Shown here: piece by piece, positions 28,372 to 39,370 of the stretch | Layout of the letters: each line of letters begins with the position of its first letter | How positions within the stretch are numbered: the first letter of the stretch is position 1 | From: Hyphomicrobiales bacterium 4NK60-0047b | Lineage (GTDB): Bacteria; Pseudomonadota; Alphaproteobacteria; Rhizobiales; HXMU1428-3 | NCBI GenBank assembly: GCA_040367435.1 | Contig: BAABWY010000008.1 | Span: forward strand, 1 to 64,000 | DNA: 64,000 nt | Direction: 5' to 3' | Notes under the pieces: generated by a model | Databases searched by the model: none | Told to the model about the DNA's origin: nothing | Seen by the model: the letters and a program-made list of their open reading frames with translations, nothing else | Program-made: the position numbers and the translations under genes

Positions 28372-28845
28372 ATGAATAATTTTACGGCTAGTAATTGTAC
28401 TGTTTTGTTACTTAGGAACGCAAAGAGCTATAACGATATCTTACCTTCGATGCTGAGAGAAATTGGTATAACAAAAATTTATGATGTACTAGATCTTGAA
28501 ATGGCAATGAATGAGCTCGAAGAAAAACAATTCGATTTCATTATTTATGATAATTATCGAGCCGTCACGAGTGATGTAGAGGTTATAACTTTTCTAAGAA
28601 ACAATGAAACTTTTAATCAAACAACACCAATAATCGTCTTATCTGAAGAGGGAAGCAGGAGTAAAGTTATAAAAGCAGCTTCACTCGGGTGTGATGCATT
28701 TCTTATAAAGCCCTTTAGCATTATTGACCTTAAAACTAGATTTGATCAGATCTTACAAGGAAACCGTCAATCTTATAATGCTTGGTTGAAAGCTAAATTT
28801 GAGCAAACTGAAGAAGTAGATGAAGCAGATATAGTCGAACTTTAA
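28372..28845 (+). CDS. Stand-alone receiver-domain protein with degenerate acidic pocket
   Basis: A 157-residue single-domain response-regulator-like protein. The phospho-acceptor region reads FIIYDNYRA, Ser and Lys are at IVLSEEG and FLIKPFS, but the acidic pair after the first strand is replaced (VLLLRNAKSY instead of VDD). Phosphorylation by the usual Mg-dependent route is therefore doubtful. There is no output domain. It lies between the ychF-end direct repeats, so it may have arrived or moved as a unit. Confidence 0.82.
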   Translation: MNNFTASNCTVLLLRNAKSYNDILPSMLREIGITKIYDVLDLEMAMNELEEKQFDFIIYDNYRAVTSDVEVITFLRNNETFNQTTPIIVLSEEGSRSKVIKAASLGCDAFLIKPFSIIDLKTRFDQILQGNRQSYNAWLKAKFEQTEEVDEADIVEL

Positions 28846-29125
28846 TTCAATATGCAGGGCGCATAGACTGCGTAATTCTATCCCTAACAATTTGACAGAT
28901 ATCGAAATCGGTGCGCTTTACCATATCAAATGAGATTTATAACATCGATAGGTGTGTTTCAGATATAAGATAGATATATCGTTTTGAGTTATTTTCGGGC
29001 CAAAGGTTATGCAGATGGTAACTGCTGATTTAAGCAGCATAAAAGTCTAAATGGTCTGCCTTGCAAAGACCGCCCAGGGGCAATTTCAAGAAAACACTGA
29101 ACTTAATAAACACCTAGAAGTAAGC

Positions 29126-29146
29126 AAAATAACCAGGGTTATTAAT
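29126..29146 (-). terminator. Hairpin at the end of ychF
   Basis: AATAACC and GGTTATT pair across a 2-nt loop, read on the minus strand just at and after the ychF stop codon and followed by TTTTGC. It is short and the loop is tight, so it is a weak terminator candidate for the rplY-pth-ychF transcript. Confidence 0.35.
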
Positions 29147-30239
29147 TCGCAAACCTAAAGTGCAGCACATCTCCGTCCTTCACAACATAGTCTTTGCCCT
29201 CTAAGCGCATCTTGCCTTTTTCCTTGGAGCCACTCTCACCGTTAAATTCGACATAGTCATTGTAAGCAATGGTCTCAGCACGGATAAAGCCTTTTTCAAA
29301 GTCCGTGTGGATAACACCAGCCGCTTGCGGCGCTTGTGTTCCTTGTGGGATGGTCCACGCACGGGTTTCTTTCGGACCGCAGGTAAAATAAGTGATGAGG
29401 TCAAGTAGACCATATCCTGCACGAATAAGCCTGTTTAGTCCCGGTTCCTCAAGCCCTAGATCTGCAAGGAATTCAGTCCGCTCATCATCCTCTAAACCTG
29501 ATAGTTCAGATTCAATCTTAGCCGAAATGATAACAAATGCGGCACCTTCCGCTTTCGCTTGATCTTCAACTCGCTTAGACAATTCATTACCCTTGTCAGC
29601 AGAGTCTTCGTCAACATTCGCCACATAAACAATCGGCTTGTCAGTAAGAAGTTGCAATAAGCGGAAAAGAGGACGCTCATCATCTTCAATCTCAGTTTCA
29701 CGAGCAGGTTTGCCATCTTGCAATTTGGCCAAAACTTTTTCGATAATTTTTAAAAGCGCAATCGCTTCTTTGTCCTGCCCCTTGGCCTTTTTCTCTAAAT
29801 TTGTTTTGCGCTTCTCTAAGCTCTCAAGGTCGGCAAGCATTAATTCAGTTTCAACAGTCTCTGCGTCAGACAAAGGGTCAACCTTGCCTTCTACGTGCGT
29901 AATATTATCATCTTCAAAACAGCGAAGAACATAAGCAATCGCATCAACTTCGCGAATGTTAGCAAGGAACTGGTTGCCAAGGCCTTCTCCCTTAGAAGCA
30001 CCTTTCACAAGGCCAGCAATATCAACAAAGGTAAGCCGTGTTGGCAGGATCTCTTTAGACTCTGCTATATATGCCAACTTATCAAGACGTTCATCAGGAA
30101 CACAGACATCACCAACATTTGGTTCAATGGTGCAAAAAGGAAAGTTCGCCGCTTCAGCACTTGCTGTTTGGGTCAGCGCATTAAAAAGGGTTGATTTACC
30201 AACATTAGGCAAGCCCACAATCCCGCATTTAAAGCCCAT
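29142..30239 (-). CDS. ychF: Redox-regulated ATPase YchF (Obg-like, OLA1 family)
   Basis: A 365-residue P-loop protein that hydrolyses ATP and associates with ribosomes. G1 is [10 protein letters not shown]3 is [19 protein letters not shown], the G4 position reads NVDE rather than NKxD (the family hallmark for ATP preference), and a C-terminal TGS domain ends [11 protein letters not shown]. Its ATG overlaps the pth stop by one base (TAATG), so it is coupled to pth. Confidence 0.96.
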   Translation of the reverse strand: MGFKCGIVGLPNVGKSTLFNALTQTASAEAANFPFCTIEPNVGDVCVPDERLDKLAYIAESKEILPTRLTFVDIAGLVKGASKGEGLGNQFLANIREVDAIAYVLRCFEDDNITHVEGKVDPLSDAETVETELMLADLESLEKRKTNLEKKAKGQDKEAIALLKIIEKVLAKLQDGKPARETEIEDDERPLFRLLQLLTDKPIVYVANVDEDSADKGNELSKRVEDQAKAEGAAFVIISAKIESELSGLEDDERTEFLADLGLEEPGLNRLIRAGYGLLDLITYFTCGPKETRAWTIPQGTQAPQAAGVIHTDFEKGFIRAETIAYNDYVEFNGESGSKEKGKMRLEGKDYVVKDGDVLHFRFAN

Positions 30240-31030
30240 TACTTTTCATCTCCCTTGTTTAACCATTTGTCTAAAGCTGCACTAAGTGCGCTTTTGTCTG
30301 TTTTATCAGCTTGTTGAGGTTCAGCTGTTTTATCACCGCTTTTGTCTTTGTTACGGCTACGATGTTTTTCTTTTTTCACAACAACACCCTCAGGTGATTG
30401 AGGCTTTTGTATTGTCTTGTTCTCAGTCTTAGGCTTTTTAGCTTTTTTGGGCGCATAAGCACTTAAGTCATCACTGACCATTTTTATAAAATCAGAGTGC
30501 CGGTCCGATACCAACAATCCAGCATGGCGCACATGCGAGCGAAGAGCATCTTCTAGCCAGTCCGCATCATCTTTGGAAAAATCTTTTAAAACAAAATTGG
30601 CAACTTGCGATTTTTGAATTGGCCGACCAACACCCATCCGCACGCGCACATAAGAATTACCAACATGTTGGCTAATCGATTTCAGACCATTATGACCGGC
30701 ATTGCCACCATCAGTTTTAATTTTGATTTTGGCAGGCGGTAAATCAATTTCATCATGAAAGACAATGGTATCGTCTAAATCAATTTTATAAAAAGAGCTT
30801 GCCGCTTGCACCGCCTCGCCAGAAAGGTTCATGAAGGTTTGTGGTTTGAGTAACAAGCATTTTTGACCGTCAATAAGACCTTCAGAAGTGTCCCCTTTAA
30901 AACGAGAACGCCAAGGCGTAAAGTTATACGCCTTGGCAATTTCTTCAAGAACCATAAACCCGATATTATGACGATTGCGGGCATAATCTTTACCCGGATT
31001 TCCAAGTCCAACTAGGAGCTTCATCATCAC
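30239..31030 (-). CDS. pth: Peptidyl-tRNA hydrolase with C-terminal extension
   Basis: A 263-residue peptidyl-tRNA hydrolase that recycles stalled peptidyl-tRNAs. Active-site motifs: [16 protein letters not shown] (catalytic His), [14 protein letters not shown] (Asp) and [12 protein letters not shown]. The catalytic domain ends near residue 190. The last 70 residues are Lys/Ser/Gln-rich and look disordered, longer than in enterobacteria. AGGA precedes the first of three ATG codons. It lies 35 nt downstream of rplY and overlaps ychF by one base. Confidence 0.95.
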   Translation of the reverse strand: MMMKLLVGLGNPGKDYARNRHNIGFMVLEEIAKAYNFTPWRSRFKGDTSEGLIDGQKCLLLKPQTFMNLSGEAVQAASSFYKIDLDDTIVFHDEIDLPPAKIKIKTDGGNAGHNGLKSISQHVGNSYVRVRMGVGRPIQKSQVANFVLKDFSKDDADWLEDALRSHVRHAGLLVSDRHSDFIKMVSDDLSAYAPKKAKKPKTENKTIQKPQSPEGVVVKKEKHRSRNKDKSGDKTAEPQQADKTDKSALSAALDKWLNKGDEK

Positions 31031-31065
31031 TGTCCTATCAGGTGTTAATTAGAAAAAAATTCTAA

Positions 31066-31713
31066 TTATTCAGAAGCAGCTTCTTCGCCGTCAGCTTCTT
31101 CAGCTTCAGCAGCTTCAGCAGCAGCTTCGTCTTCTTCAGCCTCTGTTGGGCCAGAGCTAGCGATTGTAGCAACTGTAAAGTCACGATCAGTGATCGTTGA
31201 TGTCACACCTTCAGGAAGCGTCACATCAGAAATGTGAATTGAAGAACCAATATCAGCCTCAGCCAAATCAATTTCAATAACTTCAGGAATTGCATTTGGA
31301 GCACATGTTAGTTCAAGTTCGTGACGAACAACGTTAAGCGCACCACCCTTTTTAAGGCCTGGGCATGTATCTTCGTTTAAGAAGCTAACCGCAACAGAAA
31401 CAGAAACTTTCGTTCCTTTACCAATGCGCAAGAAATCCACATGCATTGGGAAATCTTTAACAGGGTGAACTTGGCAATCACGAGCCAAAACTTGTGATTT
31501 TTTACCATTCACATCAATTTCAAAAACGGTTGCCAAAAATTGGCCCGTGTGAAGTTGTTTATAAACTTCTTTATAAGGCAGGGTAATTGCTTCTGGTGCT
31601 TTATTATCGCCATAAATAACAGCAGGGACAAGTCCCTCGCGTCTTTCAGCTCGAGCGGCCCCCTTGCCGACACGCTCACGCACCGATGCTTTAAGTTCTA
31701 CAAATTCAGACAT
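31066..31713 (-). CDS. rplY: 50S ribosomal protein L25 (Ctc form)
   Basis: A 215-residue L25 of the long Ctc type: an N-terminal 5S-rRNA-binding domain (ARAERREGLVPAVIYGDNKAPEAI) and a second beta domain, then an acidic Ala/Glu tail from about residue 188. GGAGAG precedes the ATG. It is the first gene of rplY-pth-ychF. An overlapping pair of short hairpins lies upstream near 31787-31817. Confidence 0.95.
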   Translation of the reverse strand: MSEFVELKASVRERVGKGAARAERREGLVPAVIYGDNKAPEAITLPYKEVYKQLHTGQFLATVFEIDVNGKKSQVLARDCQVHPVKDFPMHVDFLRIGKGTKVSVSVAVSFLNEDTCPGLKKGGALNVVRHELELTCAPNAIPEVIEIDLAEADIGSSIHISDVTLPEGVTSTITDRDFTVATIASSGPTEAEEDEAAAEAAEAEEADGEEAASE

Positions 31714-31955
31714 CAGTCTCTCCTAAATTTAAAAAATATATCCAGCACCGCTCAAATCAGTGAAATTTTTAATGTGAGGGGCCTGTTCATGCTTCCTCCA
31801 GGGGTGAACAGCATGAAAAAGAGGCTTATACCCCCATTAGCACCTAAGTGCAATCTATTTTAGAGGGGGGAGCAGAAAAGTGGTTACTGTTACACCTCAA
31901 AAGCTTTAAGGCATCTAAAGGGAGCAAAATATAGTTTATTATTGAATTCTCATCC

Positions 31956-32156
31956 GAAGAAGGAGTGACACTTCTTCAGCGTCAGAACATGGCAGCTCTG
32001 CTGCCCAGTGCACAAGATCAGTCTGAGCGGAGTTTAGCGAGCGCAGATAAGCTGATCGTAAGAAAAACCACCCCTTAGAAGGCCTGCTGCTATAGCAGCG
32101 CGGATGCTTTGTGGGCATTCGAAGCGCAACTAAAAAAGCAATAGCCCGTGAGAGAA
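31956..32156. repeat. Composite multi-hairpin element, copy 1
   Basis: It begins GAAGAAGGAGTGACA, then hairpin TGACACT/AGCGTCA, then GGCAGC-TCT-GCTGCC, then a GATCAG...CTGATC arm, then the palindrome GCTGCTATAGCAGC (32086-32099), then a simple repeat unit GCGCGGATGC...GCATTCGAAGCGC (32098-32127). It ends AACTAAAAAAGCAATAGC then CGTGAGAGA. Head, central GGCAGC hairpin and tail recur at 48.55 kb and 55.04 kb. It lies between rplY (start side) and the GPR-like gene (stop side). No reading frame in it looks coding. Confidence 0.85.
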
Positions 32157-32172
32157 AAAACACCACTAAAAT

Positions 32173-35100
32173 CTATCCACCAATTCGGCCAGCAGCGTGC
32201 ATCAATAGAAGGTAAACCCGACCTGAATCAGATGTCAGATGTTTGGTAGAAAGGTTACCAGCTGGGTCTTTTGCTTCAGATTCATTGAGCAAACGATCAA
32301 AGTCGGTGATATACCGATCAACATTGCTTCTAAACGCAACATCAGATCCATAAAGCCCGGATATCTGACGAAATGCCTCACCCTTATCGTTATAGACTGA
32401 AGAACTCACCTGTGTTCTAAGGCCAGAGCGATATGTCCGCCACAATTCAACAGCTGCGGACTGGTCAACCAATTGTGCAATGGCATTAATATTAATTGGC
32501 GGAGTTGCCCCTTGGTTTAAAGCACCTTGCCCCGCTGCAACTTGGCCCATTGCTGTTTGTTCAGCAGGGTTCATAGACAAGGAAGAAGCAGTCTCATCAC
32601 TAGTGTTCGCACCAAGTGGATCACTTTCAGAAGCGCGTGCTAAGAGATCACCCATAGACCAATGAGAAGAATTCTGAGCGCTTTTTACAGCACCCTGTCC
32701 AGCTAACTGCCCACCCAATTGTCCACCAGCATTTCCAGCTTGATTAAGAGGAGCTGCATTCAATGCAAGGTCATTATTCTCTGGTTGTTCACTGGCACGT
32801 TGAGCAAGAGAATTTGTTATAGCATCAATTTCAAGATCGCGTTCACTAGCTCCATCATTATTATTTCCAGCACCCCCGCCTTGGCCCTTTATGCCAGTGT
32901 CAGGGAAGCCAGCATCAAACGGATTAGCCAGCGGATCTGTTTTTTGCCCTGCCTGAGGTGTTTGCCCTAATTGACCAGGGTGTGGAACAGAATTCTGACC
33001 AAGTTGCTGACCCGGCTGTTGCCCCGTCGCCAAAGGTTGGAGACCTGCTCCACCAACATTAGCAACACCAAGAGGTGAGTTTAGAGAGTTCTGTGCGCCA
33101 GGTTGGGCACCTTGTTGTTGGCCTTGCTGAGAAGGAGTAAATGATTGCCCGCCTTGTGGCACACCACCATTAGGATTGTTCTGTCCCATAGCGGCCTGAA
33201 AACCAGCTAGGTCAGGTGAATTGGCGCCAGGAGTTGAGACATCAACATGGTCAGAACCACTTGAAATTGAAGAGAGAGATTCAAGAGCTTTCAATTGATC
33301 TTGTAGTGTACGCCTCATAAGAGATGCGCTCTTACGAGTTGTGTCAGGAATTTGCTGTAATTGAGCTTTTAAATGACTTTGTGTATCACTAATTTCAGAT
33401 GAAAGAGAATTAATCTGGCTAGACATCTCATTAGAAACAGCGGAGATGCGGTCCTTCATATCATGGATGGCTTGTTCAGTTTGGTTGGTCGCTGCATCTC
33501 TGAGTTGTGTTAATTCAGACAGAGCTTCCATAGATTGAGACGCTGAACGAGAGTGTAACGATTGAGTAATTTCATTTGCTTTTTGCTCAGCTTGAGACAA
33601 TGTGTTTTCGAGTTGTTTGGAATAAGAACCCATAACATTATCAAGATCACTAGTGCGGTGTGAAATAGATTCAACCAATTGCTGTAAATGATTTTGGCTG
33701 TTCCCAAGTTTTGAGCCAATGCGGTCATGTGAATTCTCAAGTTGAGCTGCTGCTTGAATAACAAAATTACTTTGGTCACGCAGGCTAGTTGTGATTTGGC
33801 TAACATGGCTTTGCATGCCATGGGAAACTTCTTTTAAAACTTGAGCTTGTCCAGCTAAACCATGAATGGTTGACATAACTTGCTTGCCAACATCTTCAGT
33901 TGTTAGTTGCAAAGTCTTAGCGCCGGACATAAGAGCGTTATCAAGTTCTTTGGTTTTGGCGCCAATGGTTTGAACAATGTATTGTGATCGGCTATCCATT
34001 GAACGACCAAGTTCTTCAGCGCGGTGTGCAAAAGCCTGATCAAGAGTTTTAGAGCTTGAGTGAAGTGCGTTATCAAGAGCCTCTAAACGTTCAGTAAAGG
34101 CAGCATCAATTACTTTCGTGCGCTCAATCAAAGCTGAATCAAGTTCAGCAACACGAGATGAAATCGCCATATCAAGATATTGCGCCTTATTAGAAAGGGC
34201 AGAGTCAATTTTTTGTGTCGTGTTAGTTAGAGTATCTTCAAACTCATCCATGCGAGATATGAGAGTGTTATCGAAAGTTTGCAACTTGTTACCTAGCGCA
34301 TTATCAAGTGAAGAGCTTCGCTCTTCCATTGATACGCTCATGGTTTGAACATGCTTACGGAAAATACCTTCAAGTTGTTGCGTACGATCTGTAAGAGCAT
34401 TGTTCAAAGCACCAGCATGATGCCCAATAGAGCTATCAAGTGCAGTCAGGTTTTGGCTTGCATGTTCAACAACTTTGCCAAGTTTAATTTGCTCTTTGCC
34501 CATCCGCTCAAGTAACGCCGGCATCTCGCGGCCAACTCGGTCATTCATAGCTGTCATAGTTGTGACAACAGAATTACTTTGCTCAGACATAGACTGAGCA
34601 ACCTGTTCAGAAGAAGAAATTAATTTGCCAGTGACGACACCACTAGTTTTTTCAAGAAGTTGCGTTGTCTGAACGCCTTGATGTTCAATCTGCTTGGTCA
34701 CACGTTGACCAAGACCTGACAAAGCAGAACTAATGCGTTCGCTGTCATTGGTCAGAGCTGTTCTCTCATGTGCAAGTTCACCAATAAGGTTACGAATGCG
34801 ATGTTCATTTTCACTATAGGAGCGCTCTAAAGCAGCCACTTCATTATGTACCATAGCTTCAAGTTCACCAGCACGTCCAAGAGCTCGTGAAATCGCGTCA
34901 TTCATAGCAGTCACTTGTCGGCGAACTGATTGTCCTAGCGAAGCGACTGATTGTTCAGCAGCCTTATCTGGTTCAGCAAGTCGAACGGCAACTTCTGTCA
35001 TAGCTGATGACATAAGCCGCAATTCGTGAGCGCGCCAAATGAGGAGGGCTAAAAACCAAAATAACGCAATAGGAATAATAATTGCCGCTAAAGCTGACAT

Positions 35101-35781
35101 CGCTGATGTCGATTGGAAAAAAGCAGCAATCGATTGAACTTCAGCCAAAGCTGGTCGCAAAACGGTCCAAACCAAACCAAAAGAAAGGGCCATCCATACA
35201 GCTGAAGCTATGCCAGCTATAATAAAAGGGCGGTTAGATGGTTTTTGCTGAAGCGCAAAAATCAAACCACCGATAGAGGGAACATCGTCATTAGCTGCAA
35301 AACGGCGACGAGCAGGCGCGGCGCGGCGGCGATCAGCTGGATCATCATCGTCTTCTGAAGCAGGCGGAGTATTCTGTGGCGCAGAATTTGTGCGCGTAGG
35401 ATAAGGCTCTTGCTCAACACGTTGGCGCAAACTCACAGGCTTTAAATTCTTGCCTTCTGTTGATGTGCCATTGGCGGTAGAGTATCCATCTGCCTGACTA
35501 CGAACAGTTTTTTGCAGAGGAGCTCTCGACTTTAGGTTGGGCCCCCCCGGCTGTCCAGCACCAGGTGAATTCTTAGAATGAGTGGCTTTAGGGAGCGGCG
35601 GTGCTCCATCTGCACCGCGATTAGACGCACCTCGGCCTCTTTTTTGTAAACTAGAATCTAAATGTTCTTTTGATTCCGTTTCATTTTGAAGGTTGGCCCC
35701 AACCTTTTTATTTTTTGGCTGACCGGCTTCCCCTTTATTTGCCGCTTTAGAAAGGGGAGGTCGATGTTTTTCCTGTGCCAT
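32173..35781 (-). CDS. Large membrane-anchored coiled-coil protein, GPR (growth pole ring)-like
   Basis: A 1202-residue protein. Residues 1-180 are basic, Pro-rich and disordered, followed by two membrane helices (about 186-208 and 228-250). A long helical region (about 270-860) is built of repeated units of the type LDxALxxRxxELD, apolipoprotein/kinesin-like. Next is a Gln/Gly-rich linker (860-1090), then a conserved C-terminal module ending LTSDSGRVYLLLMHAAGRIGG. The architecture and C-terminus resemble the Hyphomicrobiales protein GPR, which forms a ring at the growth pole in Agrobacterium. GPR there is much longer (about 2100 residues), so orthology is an inference. It probably scaffolds polar growth at the inner membrane. 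Confidence 0.75.
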   Translation of the reverse strand: MAQEKHRPPLSKAANKGEAGQPKNKKVGANLQNETESKEHLDSSLQKRGRGASNRGADGAPPLPKATHSKNSPGAGQPGGPNLKSRAPLQKTVRSQADGYSTANGTSTEGKNLKPVSLRQRVEQEPYPTRTNSAPQNTPPASEDDDDPADRRRAAPARRRFAANDDVPSIGGLIFALQQKPSNRPFIIAGIASAVWMALSFGLVWTVLRPALAEVQSIAAFFQSTSAMSALAAIIIPIALFWFLALLIWRAHELRLMSSAMTEVAVRLAEPDKAAEQSVASLGQSVRRQVTAMNDAISRALGRAGELEAMVHNEVAALERSYSENEHRIRNLIGELAHERTALTNDSERISSALSGLGQRVTKQIEHQGVQTTQLLEKTSGVVTGKLISSSEQVAQSMSEQSNSVVTTMTAMNDRVGREMPALLERMGKEQIKLGKVVEHASQNLTALDSSIGHHAGALNNALTDRTQQLEGIFRKHVQTMSVSMEERSSSLDNALGNKLQTFDNTLISRMDEFEDTLTNTTQKIDSALSNKAQYLDMAISSRVAELDSALIERTKVIDAAFTERLEALDNALHSSSKTLDQAFAHRAEELGRSMDSRSQYIVQTIGAKTKELDNALMSGAKTLQLTTEDVGKQVMSTIHGLAGQAQVLKEVSHGMQSHVSQITTSLRDQSNFVIQAAAQLENSHDRIGSKLGNSQNHLQQLVESISHRTSDLDNVMGSYSKQLENTLSQAEQKANEITQSLHSRSASQSMEALSELTQLRDAATNQTEQAIHDMKDRISAVSNEMSSQINSLSSEISDTQSHLKAQLQQIPDTTRKSASLMRRTLQDQLKALESLSSISSGSDHVDVSTPGANSPDLAGFQAAMGQNNPNGGVPQGGQSFTPSQQGQQQGAQPGAQNSLNSPLGVANVGGAGLQPLATGQQPGQQLGQNSVPHPGQLGQTPQAGQKTDPLANPFDAGFPDTGIKGQGGGAGNNNDGASERDLEIDAITNSLAQRASEQPENNDLALNAAPLNQAGNAGGQLGGQLAGQGAVKSAQNSSHWSMGDLLARASESDPLGANTSDETASSLSMNPAEQTAMGQVAAGQGALNQGATPPININAIAQLVDQSAAVELWRTYRSGLRTQVSSSVYNDKGEAFRQISGLYGSDVAFRSNVDRYITDFDRLLNESEAKDPAGNLSTKHLTSDSGRVYLLLMHAAGRIGG

Positions 35782-36831
35782 TCAATAATCCAATACTTAA
35801 CCCGCGTTACTATCTCAAACTCTAGAACCGCAAACCCAAAACCAACCTAATTTGATCAAAAAGCTAATTAGATCAGTTTTATACATAATTTGTAGTCAGC
35901 AATATCAATCGCCAAAACAAATTCAGTTTCAATTAGCATTCATTCCCAAACGCCCTCGTTAAGGAGAATGAATTCCAAATAATTCTAGTTTTTAAAAAAC
36001 AGGAAATAAGCTCTAACAAGAGCATTCCCCCATTTTTCAAAATAACATTTGAGAAATTTCCTTTGAGATAAAATCAACATTAACAAAAGATCTTTTGTTA
36101 ATGAATTGAGAACTTTAACTCAAAAAAACAGACCTCAATAACTCTGTTATTTCTAATAAATAACTTTCAATTTCAAAGCAGTACAATTGCAATATGTCAA
36201 AACTCTGCCAAATTTGTGAAGCTTATAATTATTTCACATCTCATGGGCATTAAGGTTGAGAAATCAGATGCAATAAATCAAAGAGTGAGGCAAAATATTA
36301 TTACTTTCAAAAATCTGGATTATGAAACCCAATCGAAAATCAAACTTTACATTATGAAAATAACGGAAAAGCCAAAGATTAGGTACTAAGATTTCCACTC
36401 AAAACTCAAAATTTCTTTTTGCAATCAAATAAACGATCTACTGAGTAGATGTATAAGTTTGATCAATACAGTCAATTTATATGCTGTTATCTGAATAAAA
36501 TGATTTTAGACTTTAAGAACAACCCCTCAACAAAAATACATTTTAACTAAGTACTTTTAAAAACTAAAAATTATTCCCCCATCTTCAAAACAGGAAAAAT
36601 AACACAACCAAACAGTAACATAATTGCCGCACCGAATCACTAAATCTTTTCACAAGAACGCAAAATAAATGTGTAATATTTTTCACCCCTAATGTGGCCA
36701 AATAAAATTATTAATTAAAATCAGTGCTGTTTAATAACTTGTAACCCCTTCTCATTTATACTGATTACATAAATTTTTTGCGGGCAACGCGCTCAACCAA
36801 CGGTTGTGCGTATCAATTAGAGGGCAAAATT
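35782..36831. other. AT-rich gene-free region (about 1.05 kb)
   Basis: No coding frame of quality is seen. It separates the minus-strand GPR-like gene from the plus-strand HPt gene and must carry both promoters. Features inside are a 26-bp perfect palindrome at 36078-36103 and, close to the HPt start, a small CAACC-AAC-GGTTG inverted repeat near 36794. Two related AT-rich segments containing ATTCCCCCAT sit near 36024 and 36571. Confidence 0.5.
36078..36103. promoter_or_regulatory. 26-bp perfect palindrome
   Basis: The half-site CATTAACAAAAGA is followed directly by its exact reverse complement, centred on AGATCT. There is no loop, so it is better suited to binding a dimeric protein than to termination. 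It lies about 300 nt upstream of the GPR-like gene start and 730 nt upstream of the HPt gene. Confidence 0.6.
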
Positions 36832-37236
36832 ATGAATTCGGTTGCAAGTCAAAGTTTCCCAAACGAGTCTATGGATCAGTATACGGGTGAGGAAGAACAT
36901 GGTCCTCATTCCTCAAAACCAATTGATTTGGTGCATCTGTCACGTCAAACTTTCGGTAGTAAAGAACTGGAAAATGAAGTCTTAGGTTTGTTTGTTAGCC
37001 ATTCTCAGCAGTGTTTAGGGCGTTTAAAAACCGCAGAAACAAACAAAGAGTGGCGCGATATACTCCACACCATCAAGGGATCCGCTAGGGCAATTGGTGC
37101 ATGGAAGACAGCTAATGTGGCAGAGAACTATGAGCAGAAAATAGAGCAATTATCAGCGGATGAAAAAGCAAACGCTTATGGTGATATGCAAAATGAAATA
37201 AAAACCACAGTCTCCTATATAGAAGGGCTCATTTGA
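36832..37236 (+). CDS. HPt domain phosphotransfer protein
   Basis: A 134-residue single-domain histidine phosphotransfer protein. The phospho-accepting H79 lies in LHTIKGSARAIGA, within a four-helix bundle pattern (residues 35-130); the first 30 residues are polar and disordered. It should relay phosphate between a hybrid kinase and a response regulator. The hybrid kinase at 55.8 kb is one possible donor, which is speculation. The start at ATG 36832 has AGAGGG upstream; a longer frame would use an unsupported TTG. Confidence 0.88.
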   Translation: MNSVASQSFPNESMDQYTGEEEHGPHSSKPIDLVHLSRQTFGSKELENEVLGLFVSHSQQCLGRLKTAETNKEWRDILHTIKGSARAIGAWKTANVAENYEQKIEQLSADEKANAYGDMQNEIKTTVSYIEGLI

Positions 37237-37258
37237 AATTAGGTTGAATTTCTAATGC

Positions 37259-37303
37259 CTTGTGACCATGAAACTTGTAACCATGAAGCTTGTGCCCATC
37301 AAA
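37259..37303. repeat. 15-bp tandem repeat, three copies
   Basis: CTTGTGACCATGAAA, CTTGTAACCATGAAG and CTTGTGCCCATCAAA follow each other just past the HPt stop codon. Period and copy number match the petC repeat, but the sequence is unrelated. The surrounding gap (37237-37779) shows no gene. Confidence 0.8.
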
Positions 37304-37692
37304 GATGAAGTTTTAAGGTTAATTGTTAAATTTCATCTTCTTTAAAAGCTTAGTTTATTGAAATTACTAGCCTTTGTGCCCGCATAGGTTAGCTGTTGAA
37401 AAGATGTATCAAAAATCACTTTTTTAAATATACACTGTTCTTTAAAACATCATCCCAATAAAGCTTCACCCTATAAAAATAATTACGCCGGAATGGCCCG
37501 CAAGCACAGGTCAAAGGGTTAACAAACTCAATTATACCCCTTTTCAAGCAATTCATACTGGAATCTAAAGGCTAATTGCATTATAGGAATGCCTTGTAAT
37601 AGTGCAGCTTTATTAAATATCCCGGGCGACTGGTAATTTATAAAGAGCGGCTTAAATGAAGTAAGAATTCATTTTAAGCATCTGGTGCTTAG

Positions 37693-38100
<408 letters not shown>

Positions 38101-38153
38101 ACCGTTTCTCTAATCACATTAAATATCAAAGCTCTTGGGTCTTGCTTTATTAA

Positions 38154-39227
<1,074 letters not shown>

Positions 39228-39278
39228 GCGTAGATAGGGCTTAGTAGGTAAGCTCAATCTCAATCATATAAATCTATT

Positions 39279-39320
39279 AAGAAAGCCACTTCGGATTGGG
39301 CCCGGGGTGGCTTTCTTGTT
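39279..39320 (+). terminator. Rho-independent terminator after the ferredoxin reductase gene
   Basis: AAGAAAGCCAC pairs with GTGGCTTTCTT, enclosing a GC-rich inner pairing (TTCGG with CCGGG). A short T-rich run follows. The same AAAGCCAC/GTGGCTTT arms are used behind the porin gene. Confidence 0.85.
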
Positions 39321-39370
39321 ATAAATTACTGCCGGTTCTCTACAATTCTTCTACGGTGAAACGAAGAATG

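Noticed and set aside
31939-32166. 75-codon minus-strand frame over composite element 1
   Set aside because: Repeat-derived; starts within the tail of the element.
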